From positions 1-45,514 of the forward strand of contig JAQYVV010000024.1 in assembly GCA_030145275.1 (NCBI GenBank): DNA of 45,514 nucleotides, given 5' to 3'. Positions 1 through 7,889 of this stretch are shown here, piece by piece (position 1 is the stretch's first letter; each line of letters opens with the position of its first letter). The notes beneath the pieces were generated by a model. It ran no database searches and was not told the DNA's origin. It worked only from the letters and a program-made list of their open reading frames with translations. Both the position numbers and the translations under genes were made by a program. This DNA is from Desulfurivibrionaceae bacterium (GTDB taxonomy: Bacteria; Desulfobacterota; Desulfobulbia; Desulfobulbales; VMSU01).

Positions 1-13
1 GTAGTTCAGTCAT
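1..13 (-). CDS. 5' tip of a gene running off the left edge
   Basis: Read on the minus strand, a strong Shine-Dalgarno (AAAAGGAGGACATT) precedes an ATG followed by ACT GAA CTA, so a protein starting M-T-E-L begins at base 13 and leaves the window. Nothing can be said about its function. An intrinsic-terminator-like hairpin lies about 75 bases upstream in its leader. Confidence 0.55.
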
Positions 14-84
14 AATGTCCTCCTTTTAAGTTGTTGTTCAAAGAACTTCACCTAAAAGAAACATCGACTTTTGACTGTAAAAAC

Positions 85-112
85 AAAAAAAGGCAGTGCT
101 TACGCACTACCT
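85..112 (-). terminator. Hairpin plus T-run, minus strand
   Basis: On the minus strand the stem AGGTAGTGC / GCACTGCCT has a four-base loop and is followed at once by six T residues. It ends transcription coming from the right, or, because it lies in the leader of the gene starting at base 13, it could act as an attenuator. Confidence 0.6.
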
Positions 113-541
113 CGAAATTCTACCGCGAAGCGGTTTAGTTCAACATATAGTAGGTGGCGATTTGGTGGTTAAACACCGCCATTTTCAACTTTAATAAAAA
201 TTGATATGAAGCAAAACAGCAACCTATTTACCACTATACTGGTGATATCCCGCTCCTGATCGTGATATTAATTATATTTACAAATTTAGATATGTTGCTT
301 TAAAAAAAAGGTGATGATTTGTCTATCCTGTCAAATCTACTGGGGATAAAAGTCAAACTATTCCATGTACAGTTGTCAGAGAGAGTTAGAACTTTATTTC
401 TCCTCTTCCATAAACTCAAATTCATCCTCAAAGACTTGGCCGAATTCAGTGAACATAAAAGGGGACGGATTTATTAAAGGTGGCCAGAGTGCTAAGCAAT
501 AGATCTATCCCTTTTAGGGTTAGGGTTTACAATTACATTTT
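113..541. other. Gene-poor left intergenic region
   Basis: No convincing gene is seen. A second small hairpin (CCGCTTCGCGG) lies near 122-132. A 20-codon minus-strand reading frame at 394-456 encodes an acidic peptide and starts directly behind a copy of the GGGACGGATTTATT motif. It is probably a gene remnant rather than a gene. Confidence 0.4.
461..475 (+). repeat. Dispersed GGGACRGATTTAT motif, copy 1
   Basis: GGGGACGGATTTATT. The same core recurs at 921-936, 22644-22656 and, inverted, at 42811-42824. From memory, similar motifs are frequent next to REP-associated transposase remnants in Desulfobacterota, but no transposase is visible here. Confidence 0.45.
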
Positions 542-769
542 CTAATGACATCCTCCAGACCGCGTGCATTCACACTGGTCGCCTGCACGCCTTAGTGCTG
601 CAATCTTTGTTGCCACAGTAAACGCAGGGGGAGTTGTACCTGACACACCATAAGTCGATGTTGCAGTGTGGCATGATCCGCAAAGAACCTCGGCATTACT
701 AAGATCATTTCCTCCGTCACGACGTCTATGATGAACTTCTAGGTTTCGTGTCCGTTTACATCTTGCCAT
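542..769 (-). CDS. Small HNH-type zinc-binding/nuclease-like protein
   Basis: A 75-residue protein starting MARCKRTRNLEVHH. The start at 769 is chosen because AAGGAG lies 9 bases upstream; the frame can be extended to 871 but that extension has no homologous look. Residues about 10-35 carry the HNH signature: LEVHHRRRDGG, then LSNAEVLCGSCH with a CxxC pair. The C-terminus ends in a second Cys-rich piece (CECTRSGGCH). The HNH fold cleaves or binds DNA with a His-metal centre. The protein is much shorter than typical HNH endonucleases, so it may be a compact family or the remainder of a longer gene. It sits between two GGGACGGATTTATT motifs (462-475 and 921-936), which suggests a small mobile or relic unit. 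Confidence 0.55.
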   Translation of the reverse strand: MARCKRTRNLEVHHRRRDGGNDLSNAEVLCGSCHTATSTYGVSGTTPPAFTVATKIAALRRAGDQCECTRSGGCH

Positions 770-1092
770 CGTTGCTTTCTCCTTTATTGAAATAGGCTCA
801 AGCCTTAAAAAGTCACTTTCGGGATGAACAAATACACTTGATTGCAAGCTCTTTTGTTCCACTGAATGCAATTATTGGGTTACATATCACTCTGTTTTTT
901 CGTACAAATTAGCATAAAAAGGGACGGATTTATTTTATGGAAATACCGCAAAATAGTTCGGCCCCCTTGTTCTCCTTTTTCTCTCTCTAATTTTTTCATC
1001 GAAACTCATGATTTGCCTCCATAATATTTATTTTCTTGGTGTATATTTATGCAACCAAACAGCTATACTTTCAGCCCATTGAGCAAAACAAA
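770..1092. other. Intergenic region with a possible 24-aa peptide
   Basis: The only coding hint is a minus-strand frame at 935-1009 (24 codons, strongly basic, MSFDEKIRERKRRTRG...) preceded by GGAGGCAAATC, a good ribosome site. It stops inside the GGGACGGATTTATTTT motif copy, so it may be the truncated start of a former gene. Nothing else is recognised. Confidence 0.35.
921..936 (+). repeat. Dispersed GGGACRGATTTAT motif, copy 2
   Basis: GGGACGGATTTATTTT, in direct orientation to the copy at 461-475. The two copies flank the HNH gene. Confidence 0.45.
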
Positions 1093-1332
1093 TTATGGTT
1101 TACACACCTTGCATGCCTGGTACCCTGCGCTGATTGCCTCTTCTATTGAGGCAAATGTCGCAACACATTTCTTGCAGTTGTAATACCTACAGTCAGGTGC
1201 ATGAAAAATATGAGATTTTGTATTGCCATGATAAGCAGTGGATGCATACGCAATAGCTCCGGCCAAGAGGAGCAAAACAGCAAACATGGTTATAAAACTT
1301 GAGATTTGTTTTCTACTTTTAATGTTTTGCAT
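1093..1332 (-). CDS. Small secreted Ada-like Cys-rich protein
   Basis: A 79-residue protein. The start at 1332 (MQNIKSRKQ) is chosen over 1419 because AAGGAGAC lies five bases before it and a signal anchor follows: basic n-region, then hydrophobic FITMFAVLLLLAGAIAYAS at about residues 13-32. The mature part reads YHGNTKSHIFHAPDCRYYNCKKC...SIEEAISAGYQACKVCKP, with four to five Cys in a pattern like the Ada metal-binding fold (C...C...AGYxxCKxCKP), which usually binds zinc. In Ada this fold takes methyl groups from DNA phosphotriesters. An exported copy cannot do that, so a metal-binding or structural role is inferred. It stands alone, with no operon partner. Confidence 0.65.
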   Translation of the reverse strand: MQNIKSRKQISSFITMFAVLLLLAGAIAYASTAYHGNTKSHIFHAPDCRYYNCKKCVATFASIEEAISAGYQACKVCKP

Positions 1333-1809
1333 TTCTGTCTCCTTTTCCTTTTTGCTATCACGAATGCAGGGATTCAAAAAAGAACCAATATTTACGGCCT
1401 TAAAACAATCCCGTTTCACCTAGAACACGGAAGCAATGATCAGTGCTGTCATCCAATGTCACAGTTGTTCCACGTCTGAAACACATATATGTTCCTACTC
1501 CTGGCTTTTCCTCTGTCCTTGTCATACTTTTCCTTCTTTACTGCCATAGATCTGACATTGAGAGGTTACCTGCCAATTGGTGTCTCTATTCTGGCAATTT
1601 TATATTGTTAAATTTCTCTATGACCTTATAGTGCTCGACAGCATAACAAACCGGCATCGCCCATCAAATAGGGTATTCAGCATACTTTTGGGGATAAAAC
1701 AACCTGGTCAACATGTGTGTTTCTCCCCTGTTGAGTTTCTGTAATTATTGCTGGCCCCAGGAACTGCCTCAGCTTTTAAATATTGGGAATTTGTAGTGGA
1801 TAAATAGAA
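1333..1809. other. Intergenic region, no gene seen
   Basis: Only short frames without ribosome sites or recognisable sequence. The region holds the promoters of the flanking divergent genes, but I cannot place them with confidence. Confidence 0.5.
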
Positions 1810-3102
1810 ATGTTGAGTGCTAATCAAAAAAATGATGAAAAACCCGGATGGAAAAGACCATTTTTTTCTATTTGGACGGGGCAGACGCTTTCTCTAGCGG
1901 GAAGCAGGGTTGTGCAATTTGCTCTAATCTGGTGGCTTACGAAACAATCCGGCTCTGCCATGGTTTTGGCAACGGCATCAATGGCAGGTCTTTTGCCAAT
2001 GCTTATTTTGTCACCGGTGATTGGGGTGTTTGTTGATAGGTGGAACCGGCGCTTAACCCTCATTACAAGTGATTCTCTTGTGGCCCTTGTGACACTGGTG
2101 CTGGCAGTTTTTTTTGTTTCTGGAGAAGTAAGTCCCGCCATTATTTATGTGTTCCTTGCCATACGGGCTATTCTGGGCTGTTTTTACGGCTCGGCCATGC
2201 GTGCCTCAACACCACTGCTCGTTCCTGATGAACACCTTACCAGGGTACAAAGTCTCAACGTGACCATGCAGGGCAGCATCAATATTGTTGCGGCCCCGAT
2301 TGGCGCGCTGTTGCTCTCTTTTATGCCCATTGAGGCTATTTTGTTGATCGATGTGGCAACTGCGCTGCCGGCAATCTGCACCCTTCTTTATTTCTCTATT
2401 CCACAGCCGGAATATGATGGAAGCGCCGAAAGGAAATCGGTTTTTAAAGACCTGGTGTTCGGGTTTGATTATCTCCGAAGCTGGCCGGGCCTGTTTCTAC
2501 TGATTCTAATGATGAGTCTTTTGAACTTGCTGCTTATTCCGCTGCAAACTCTTTTGCCGCTCTTGGTCACGGAGCATTTTCATGGCGAGGCAAAGCACCT
2601 GGCTTTTTTGGAATCATCCCTCGGAATTGGGATAGTCTGCGGCGGCGTGGTGTTGAGCTTTTGGAAGGGTGCAAAGACTCGTATCCAGACAATGCTGATT
2701 GGCTTTGTTGGGTTTGGGGGTGGGATTTTGGCAGTGGCTCTGGCAACTGAGCAGATCTTTCCAATGGCCTTACTGGGGTTATTTATAGTCGGATGCGCTA
2801 ATGCTTTTACCAATGCCCCATTTACAGCAATTATTCAGAGTATGGTCAAACCGGAAATGCAAGGCAGGATCTTTAGCTTGATAATGACTTTCACCATGGG
2901 AGCCGGCCCCTTGGGTCTGATTATTGCCGGCCCCATTGCTGAGTTCTATGATGCACGGACCATCTTTTTTATCAGTGGTTCTTTGTGTATTTTGATTGGA
3001 GTGGGGGCGTTTTTTGTTGCGCCTATTCGAGCTATTGAAGACCGTGAAGGTGGGGATACATTCGGGAATGACAACAAAAACGGCAAATCTTTTTATCGTT
3101 GA
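1810..3102 (+). CDS. MFS efflux transporter (MFS_3 / macrolide-exporter type)
   Basis: A 430-residue membrane protein with about 12 hydrophobic segments, starting at residue ~20 (FFSIWTGQTLSLAGSRVVQFALIWWL). The loop between helices 2 and 3 has the MFS motif GVFVDRWNRRL (residues ~72-82), and the N-terminal pattern matches the EntS/MefA group, whose members export small molecules such as siderophores or macrolides using the proton gradient. The ribosome site before ATG at 1810 is weak. The gene converges on the geopeptide maturase and their 3' ends overlap by 10 bases, so the two are physically linked; it could export the modified peptide, but that is inference. Substrate unknown. Confidence 0.85.
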   Translation: MLSANQKNDEKPGWKRPFFSIWTGQTLSLAGSRVVQFALIWWLTKQSGSAMVLATASMAGLLPMLILSPVIGVFVDRWNRRLTLITSDSLVALVTLVLAVFFVSGEVSPAIIYVFLAIRAILGCFYGSAMRASTPLLVPDEHLTRVQSLNVTMQGSINIVAAPIGALLLSFMPIEAILLIDVATALPAICTLLYFSIPQPEYDGSAERKSVFKDLVFGFDYLRSWPGLFLLILMMSLLNLLLIPLQTLLPLLVTEHFHGEAKHLAFLESSLGIGIVCGGVVLSFWKGAKTRIQTMLIGFVGFGGGILAVALATEQIFPMALLGLFIVGCANAFTNAPFTAIIQSMVKPEMQGRIFSLIMTFTMGAGPLGLIIAGPIAEFYDARTIFFISGSLCILIGVGAFFVAPIRAIEDREGGDTFGNDNKNGKSFYR

Positions 3103-4385
3103 TAAACCACATCCTGCTGAATCATTGTTTCTAGGGCGCTGTCCAGAAATCCTTTCATGCAGTTCACCTTGTCCATACTACCGTCACTTTGGTATTTCGC
3201 GAATCGACAGCCGCCAAAGCAGAGAGGCAGGTAGCTGCACTCTTTGCATTTTTCCTCTTTTCTCCAACTATCAAGGGCATATAAGTCGCGATATGGGCCT
3301 GTGCCATTCCAGACCTCGCCGATGGCAAATTCTTCATGACCTATTAGACCGGTGCATTTGTATATTGATCCATCGTAATGGATTGCAAAAGAGTCTGGGA
3401 TTTCTATCATGCAGGTTGCCGGGCCGGGTTTTGGAGTTTTATAGCCACGCTTGAGAATCTCTTCCCGCAAATAGAGGGTAGCCTCCGCCACCCATGGATC
3501 ACTTGGACATGAGCAGCCTTCCTGAAATTCACTCATCGCAAATTGATCGCCGGTCTGCATGGCCTGGGTGAACTTTACCTGGGCAACCTTATCCGGCGTG
3601 ATCCCTCTGTTTATTAGTATATCCAAAAGTTCTGGAAATCGTTTGTAATTTTCTTGGGTAAAATTGCCGCCAATTGCCACATGTATGTTTTCACATGCCT
3701 CTTTGATGTTTTTGACAATGCAGTCAAAGCTTTCTGTGCCGTTTTTAAAGGGGCGATAGAAGTTGTGGATGTCCGGCGGGCCATCAATTGTAACCCTGGC
3801 CCGAGTCAAGCCGTAAGGTTTCAGTTTATCGATGGTTGCTTTGCTGAGAAGAGAGCCGTTTGTGACCAGGGTGAATTCAAATTGGCCGCCTCTTTCTTCG
3901 ACAAAAGATTTTAGTCTTTCAGCAATAAAGATAATTCGATCCGTACTTAACAGCGGTTCACCGCCGTAAAAATCAAGGATAATTTTTTGGTGAGTCTCCA
4001 GAAACCGACCTTTGAGAAATTCCACAAGCTGAAGGGCCGTCTCGTCGGTCATATGGTGCTTTCCCTTCATCGTCCCTTCATAACAGTAGCGGCAGTCAAA
4101 ATTGCACTCCAGGCTCAAAATGACAGCGACGCGTAAACCAATGCTTGCTTGATGCAACTCTTCAAAGAAATGAAAAGCCTGCTTCCTTTCCAGGGCCTGA
4201 TCGATGACCATCAAGCCAAGTCCTGCCAGTTGCCTGGCCGTTTCGTTAGGAACATCTCCCTCCTTAATTGCTTCAGCAGCCCCTGAAGAGACGGTTACAA
4301 CAGCACCTTTCGGGAATGAGCAGAGAATGGTTTGGTCGGACTGTCTTGGATGAGGAATAACGTTTAAGTATGGTGATGGGTGCAT
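3093..4385 (-). CDS. Geopeptide-type radical SAM peptide maturase
   Basis: Radical SAM enzyme that should modify the Cys/Trp-rich precursor encoded just upstream. From the chosen start (MHPSPYLNVIPHP, 4385) it has 430 residues. The open frame extends to 4490, but that part overlaps the precursor gene in another frame. The radical SAM motif CNFDCRYCYE (CxxxCxxC, residues ~95-104) is followed by the glycine motif YGGEPLL. The C-terminus has a SPASM-like set of cysteines (about CTGLIG, CKECSYLPLCFGGC, NCMKG) for auxiliary Fe-S clusters. Arrangement and sequence match the 'geopeptide radical SAM maturase' family known mainly from Geobacter and relatives, whose chemistry is, as far as I know, not established. 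A strong hairpin sits between precursor and maturase. Confidence 0.88.
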   Translation of the reverse strand: MHPSPYLNVIPHPRQSDQTILCSFPKGAVVTVSSGAAEAIKEGDVPNETARQLAGLGLMVIDQALERKQAFHFFEELHQASIGLRVAVILSLECNFDCRYCYEGTMKGKHHMTDETALQLVEFLKGRFLETHQKIILDFYGGEPLLSTDRIIFIAERLKSFVEERGGQFEFTLVTNGSLLSKATIDKLKPYGLTRARVTIDGPPDIHNFYRPFKNGTESFDCIVKNIKEACENIHVAIGGNFTQENYKRFPELLDILINRGITPDKVAQVKFTQAMQTGDQFAMSEFQEGCSCPSDPWVAEATLYLREEILKRGYKTPKPGPATCMIEIPDSFAIHYDGSIYKCTGLIGHEEFAIGEVWNGTGPYRDLYALDSWRKEEKCKECSYLPLCFGGCRFAKYQSDGSMDKVNCMKGFLDSALETMIQQDVVYQR

Positions 4386-4414
4386 GATATTGATCTCATT
4401 ATAGTTGTTGAGTT

Positions 4415-4441
4415 CAGCAGAGAGAGAAACTCCCCCTGCTG
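4415..4441 (-). promoter_or_regulatory. Intercistronic RNA hairpin between precursor and maturase
   Basis: On the minus-strand transcript, two 12-base arms (CAGCAGGGGGAG and CTCTCTCTGCTG) pair completely, with two G-U wobbles, around a TTT loop. The wobbles exist only on this strand, which supports an RNA role. It lies wholly between the precursor stop (4457) and the maturase start (4385) and has no T-run. A role in mRNA processing or stability, giving more precursor than enzyme, is inferred. Confidence 0.7.
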
Positions 4442-4456
4442 ACACATTCATTGACT

Positions 4457-4558
4457 TTAAGTAGGTGCTACCGGGCCCCACCAGCAACAACTCATGGTGC
4501 TGGCAACTTCAGCAGGATCCTGCCCCTTATCAATGACCGTAATTGAGAAATCTTTCAT
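4457..4558 (-). CDS. Geopeptide precursor (RiPP substrate peptide)
   Basis: A 33-codon gene, too short for routine gene calls. It has a strong ribosome site (GGGAGG, 7 bases before ATG) and starts MKDFSITVIDKGQDPAEVAS (leader, 20 residues), followed by the core TMSCCWWGPVAPT and a TAA stop at 4457-4459. The Cys-Cys-Trp-Trp core and the MKDFSITVI leader are hallmarks of the geopeptide family. The maturase starts 71 bases downstream on the same strand, with a 27-nt hairpin between. The product is presumably modified on Cys/Trp and possibly exported; structure and function are unknown. Confidence 0.9.
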   Translation of the reverse strand: MKDFSITVIDKGQDPAEVASTMSCCWWGPVAPT

Positions 4559-4570
4559 TTCTTACCTCCC

Positions 4571-4806
4571 TTTAAAAAATTAGTCTGAACAGGGGGGAAA
4601 GCCCCCTGTACGGTAGAGCTAAAACTAACAGGAAAACGGCACAACTTGGTATAGAGAGAAAGACACAGGATACCTGTGAAAAAGACACAGAAACGACAGG
4701 GGAGTGCAACTTAGTTCTTTTTTCAATTGGCCTGGTAAACAAGAGGGAATGCTACAGGAAAATACATACAGGAAAAAATTTCTGGTGACTTTTTTTTTGG
4801 GGGGGG
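4571..4806 (-). promoter_or_regulatory. Candidate control region of the geopeptide operon
   Basis: Several repeated signals cluster here. ACAGGAAAA occurs three times exactly (4628-4636, 4754-4762, 4768-4776; + strand), the near-perfect palindrome CACAGGATACCTGTG lies at 4664-4678, and further ACAGG boxes lie nearby. An 8-bp stem hairpin (ACAGGGGG/CCCCCTGT) is at 4589-4609, just upstream of the precursor ribosome site. A homopolymer tract T9G8 is at 4790-4806. The repeats look like binding sites for a regulator, possibly the NarL-type protein at 9382, but this is inference. No promoter boxes can be fixed. Confidence 0.5.
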
Positions 4807-4830
4807 AGAGGGGGCAAAGAAATATACAGA

Positions 4831-6777
4831 CTAAAAGGAGAGGCGGAGACCGCCATCGATGGAACGATCGGGATTAATGAATAATTCTGACCAATACTGA
4901 GAACCATTAAAGATGTTTCGAATGGAGAGAAAAACGTCCAGCTGTTTCTGCTGCCGCGTAAAGAGAGTTTTTCTGATGTGCCAGTCCCAGGTCGGACTGT
5001 TATACTGCCCGTTAGTAGTTTCCCGTGCCTGCCACCAAGCGTAATGGCCAGCCAACTCTACTCTGATACTGTCTGGCTTGATATAGATAAGACTGGCATT
5101 GGCAGCCTGCAGATTATCGCTCACCTCACTATCGTATACTTTTTCAAAAACAGAAGAATAATTCACCGTCGTACTGAAGCCATGAACAGGGGTTGTTTCC
5201 ATTTCAATCTCAAAACCAACCCGCCTATCTCTGCCGGCATTCACGGGTTTCCCTGTATTATCTCGCCCCCAACTCTCTTCAAGATCATGTAGAAAGACGG
5301 ATGTCTTAATCCGCAGCCGAGGAATTGCAATGCTTTCTGCTCCAATTTGGTAAGACCAGACTTCTTCTGGATTCAGATCCGGGTTGATTGTCCCGAAGGC
5401 ACTCCCTCCCCCGGAAATCTGGACAAGGAATGGGGCAGAAAACCCTCGGGCTATGGATGCCCGAAAAAGTGTCTCATCGTTCCACTGGTAGATTCCACCT
5501 AGGCTAGGACTGAGAAAACTCCCAGTAATTGAGTGGGTATCGTAGCGGAGTCCAGGAATAATAGTAGTTTTTCCCAAGGAAATCGTATCATTGAAGTAGA
5601 CCCCCCATTTTCTTTCTTTGGCTGGATTAGCAACGGCCTGGGACGGTTGCCCAAAACCCTGCAAAAAGAGGCCATTGTCAATGGTCTGCTTGAGCTCATT
5701 TCGCATATACTCAAAACCAATAGAGGCGGTATGATGTGGCTGCGTCCAAACAAACCGGCCTAGGGTAGACAGACTTTTTTCCTGCCAAAGAAAATTCTGA
5801 AACAGATCTCCAGCATCGCCATAGATACCAACCCCTAATACATCAATTGTCTGATTAAATTTCTTGAAGGCAATTTGGCTGGAGATACTGAAAATAAGAT
5901 TTTTACTCATTTCACCATTCCATGTTGCTGTTGCAAACCTGTCCCGGCTCTCAACCACAACCCTAAAATCCAAGGGAGCATAGTCAAAATATTTGTGCTC
6001 CGGCCCTGTTAAGCCGCCCGTCAACAGAAGCTCGTTTTTCCTGCCCAAGGGAAAATGAAACTTGGCGTAGACGCTCTTATTATGAAAATAGCGATTATCA
6101 CGCAGGCCGCCCGAATCCTGTTTGCCAGCATACAAATAGTACCCTGACTTGCCCAGTAGACCAGCAGCTTCAGCATTTATTTCACCAGTTTGACTTTTTC
6201 CCCTCGACCCGAAAATTACGCCTGTTGGTTGCGCATTCTTGCCAGTACCCTTAGTAATAATATTGATCACACCGCCAAGAGCTGAACCCCAGGCAGAAGA
6301 GGCCGGCCCCTTGATGACCTCAATCCGTTTAATAATTCCTAAAGGGATGCCGTTTGTTTCTGCATTACCGCTGGAAATATAATTAAATCGAACGCCATCC
6401 AAAAGAACCAGTGTATGATGCGGATGAGTGCTTGTGGATCCCTGAATGTGCAAAGACGATGAACTCCCAACATCCTGCCCATTAAAAGAAACAAACATAC
6501 CCGCCGCCCGATTCAAAACCTCAGCCACCGAACGGGCATTGGAGGCAACAATCTCTTCTGCAGTTATAACAACCACATTTTCGGCAACCTGGGAAATTGC
6601 CTTGGGATAGCGAGTGGCCGCTTCAATCATCTGATCGTCAGAAAAATAGAGCTCCACAGGATCAGTATACGGAGTTTGGCTTTCAGAAATTGCTGCGTAT
6701 AATGAGCTTGCCCACAACATGGAGAAAAGAGTAATTGTGTAGGAAAAATTTTTCATGTAGGCTAAAGATCGTTGCAT
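4831..6777 (-). CDS. TonB-dependent outer-membrane receptor
   Basis: A 648-residue outer-membrane protein. Two starts are possible: 6777 (MQRSLAY) or 6756 (MKNFSYTITLFSMLWASSLYA), where the second begins a clean signal peptide cut near A-A-I-S. Residues ~55-175 form the plug domain (VVVITAEEI...VAEVLNRAAGMFV...LVLLDGVRFN...IKRIEVIKGPASSAWGSALGGVINIITK). The rest is a beta-barrel ending in ...LRLSF, the terminal aromatic outer-membrane signal. A TonB box may be in the short segment before the plug. Such receptors import siderophores, cobalamin, peptides or metals with TonB energy. It lies upstream of the geopeptide genes on the same strand and diverges from the binding protein/two-component operon. 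Substrate not predictable. Confidence 0.9.
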   Translation of the reverse strand: MQRSLAYMKNFSYTITLFSMLWASSLYAAISESQTPYTDPVELYFSDDQMIEAATRYPKAISQVAENVVVITAEEIVASNARSVAEVLNRAAGMFVSFNGQDVGSSSSLHIQGSTSTHPHHTLVLLDGVRFNYISSGNAETNGIPLGIIKRIEVIKGPASSAWGSALGGVINIITKGTGKNAQPTGVIFGSRGKSQTGEINAEAAGLLGKSGYYLYAGKQDSGGLRDNRYFHNKSVYAKFHFPLGRKNELLLTGGLTGPEHKYFDYAPLDFRVVVESRDRFATATWNGEMSKNLIFSISSQIAFKKFNQTIDVLGVGIYGDAGDLFQNFLWQEKSLSTLGRFVWTQPHHTASIGFEYMRNELKQTIDNGLFLQGFGQPSQAVANPAKERKWGVYFNDTISLGKTTIIPGLRYDTHSITGSFLSPSLGGIYQWNDETLFRASIARGFSAPFLVQISGGGSAFGTINPDLNPEEVWSYQIGAESIAIPRLRIKTSVFLHDLEESWGRDNTGKPVNAGRDRRVGFEIEMETTPVHGFSTTVNYSSVFEKVYDSEVSDNLQAANASLIYIKPDSIRVELAGHYAWWQARETTNGQYNSPTWDWHIRKTLFTRQQKQLDVFLSIRNIFNGSQYWSELFINPDRSIDGGLRLSF

Positions 6778-6890
6778 TGGTCAATATCGTCCTAATGGCA
6801 TGATAATGGTCATTTTTCTTGATTGTACAATGTGAAAAACATGGTTACTTTTTTTGAAAATTACTGGCAATCTATTTACACGCAAACCCC

Positions 6891-7880
6891 ATGGGATGCA
6901 AACCAAACAACTTTCAGCCAATGATGTATATGAAAAAAACCTCCCCCCTTTTCCTGCTTATCGCAATCTTCACTCTCTGGTTGTCACCTGCCAGAGCTTT
7001 TGAGATTGCAGTGGTCCAGACATCATCTGCGAGACCATACGAAGAAAGCTACCAGGGGTTTATACAGACAACGGCAAAATCCGCATCAACCTGGGGGCAT
7101 AAAAGCATTAGCCCGGACAGCACCACTCGAATTGTTTTAAGTGAAGTTGATCCTTCTTTCGACTTGCAGAGCAAACTTCAAGGACTGCACCCGGATATCA
7201 TCATTGCTATCGGGCGCAAGGCACTGCTTCGAGTCATGAACTACTCTGAGGCGCCAATTATCCATATGCTTGCACCTTTTCCTCCGGCTAAGGCGCAGAA
7301 TAATCCAAATATTAGCGGTATTGATCTTAACCTCTCGCCTGCCAAACAGCTTTCCGCTTTTCTCGATGTTTTTCCATCCATAAAAAGGATTGGTACAATT
7401 TACAACCCGTCTGAAACAGGAGAAATGGTTCGGCAGGCAAAGGCATTTGCGGGCATAGCAGGAATTGAGATTGTCAGCCTCAAAGCTGTTTCCGACAAAG
7501 AAGCAATTCAGCAAATGGCCCTTTTACGAAACAATGTGGATGCATTTTGGATGCTTCCGGACAGATCTCTATTAACACCGATTTTTATTGAATCTCAGCT
7601 CCGCTTTTCTTTTGAAAACCGGGTCCCTCTTTTGACGTTTTCTGACAAGTATCTTGAGATGGGCGCAACACTCTCACTTGCAGCGGCCCATTATGCAATG
7701 GGTGAACGGGCTGGCCATCTTGCCATGCAAACTCTAAAGCCGACTGAACAAGAGAATGGCTTTCAAGAACAGTATGTGGAAACTGCCACGCTCAGATTGA
7801 ACGAAAAAATAGCCAAAAAGATTGGTATCATCAGCAATACGGCAGCATTAAAAATATCCCCGGCCCAGAAAGTTCAATAG
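6891..7880 (+). CDS. Periplasmic ABC-type substrate-binding protein (ABC_sub_bind-like)
   Basis: A 329-residue frame; the true start may be 6930, where MKKTSPLFLLIAIFTLWL begins a typical signal peptide cut after SPARA. No candidate start has a good ribosome site. The mature protein (FEIAVVQTSSARPYEESYQGF..., PDIIIAIGRKALL, GIDLNLSPAKQLSAFLDVFPSIKRIGTIYNPSETGEMV) matches the ABC transporter substrate-binding family PF04392, a periplasmic-binding-protein fold. No permease or ATPase is nearby. It is followed after 9 bases by a histidine kinase and then a response regulator, so it more likely works as the ligand sensor of the signalling pair than in transport. The opposite-strand neighbour is a TonB receptor. 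Confidence 0.8.
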   Translation: MGCKPNNFQPMMYMKKTSPLFLLIAIFTLWLSPARAFEIAVVQTSSARPYEESYQGFIQTTAKSASTWGHKSISPDSTTRIVLSEVDPSFDLQSKLQGLHPDIIIAIGRKALLRVMNYSEAPIIHMLAPFPPAKAQNNPNISGIDLNLSPAKQLSAFLDVFPSIKRIGTIYNPSETGEMVRQAKAFAGIAGIEIVSLKAVSDKEAIQQMALLRNNVDAFWMLPDRSLLTPIFIESQLRFSFENRVPLLTFSDKYLEMGATLSLAAAHYAMGERAGHLAMQTLKPTEQENGFQEQYVETATLRLNEKIAKKIGIISNTAALKISPAQKVQ

Positions 7881-7889
7881 CTCCCGCCA

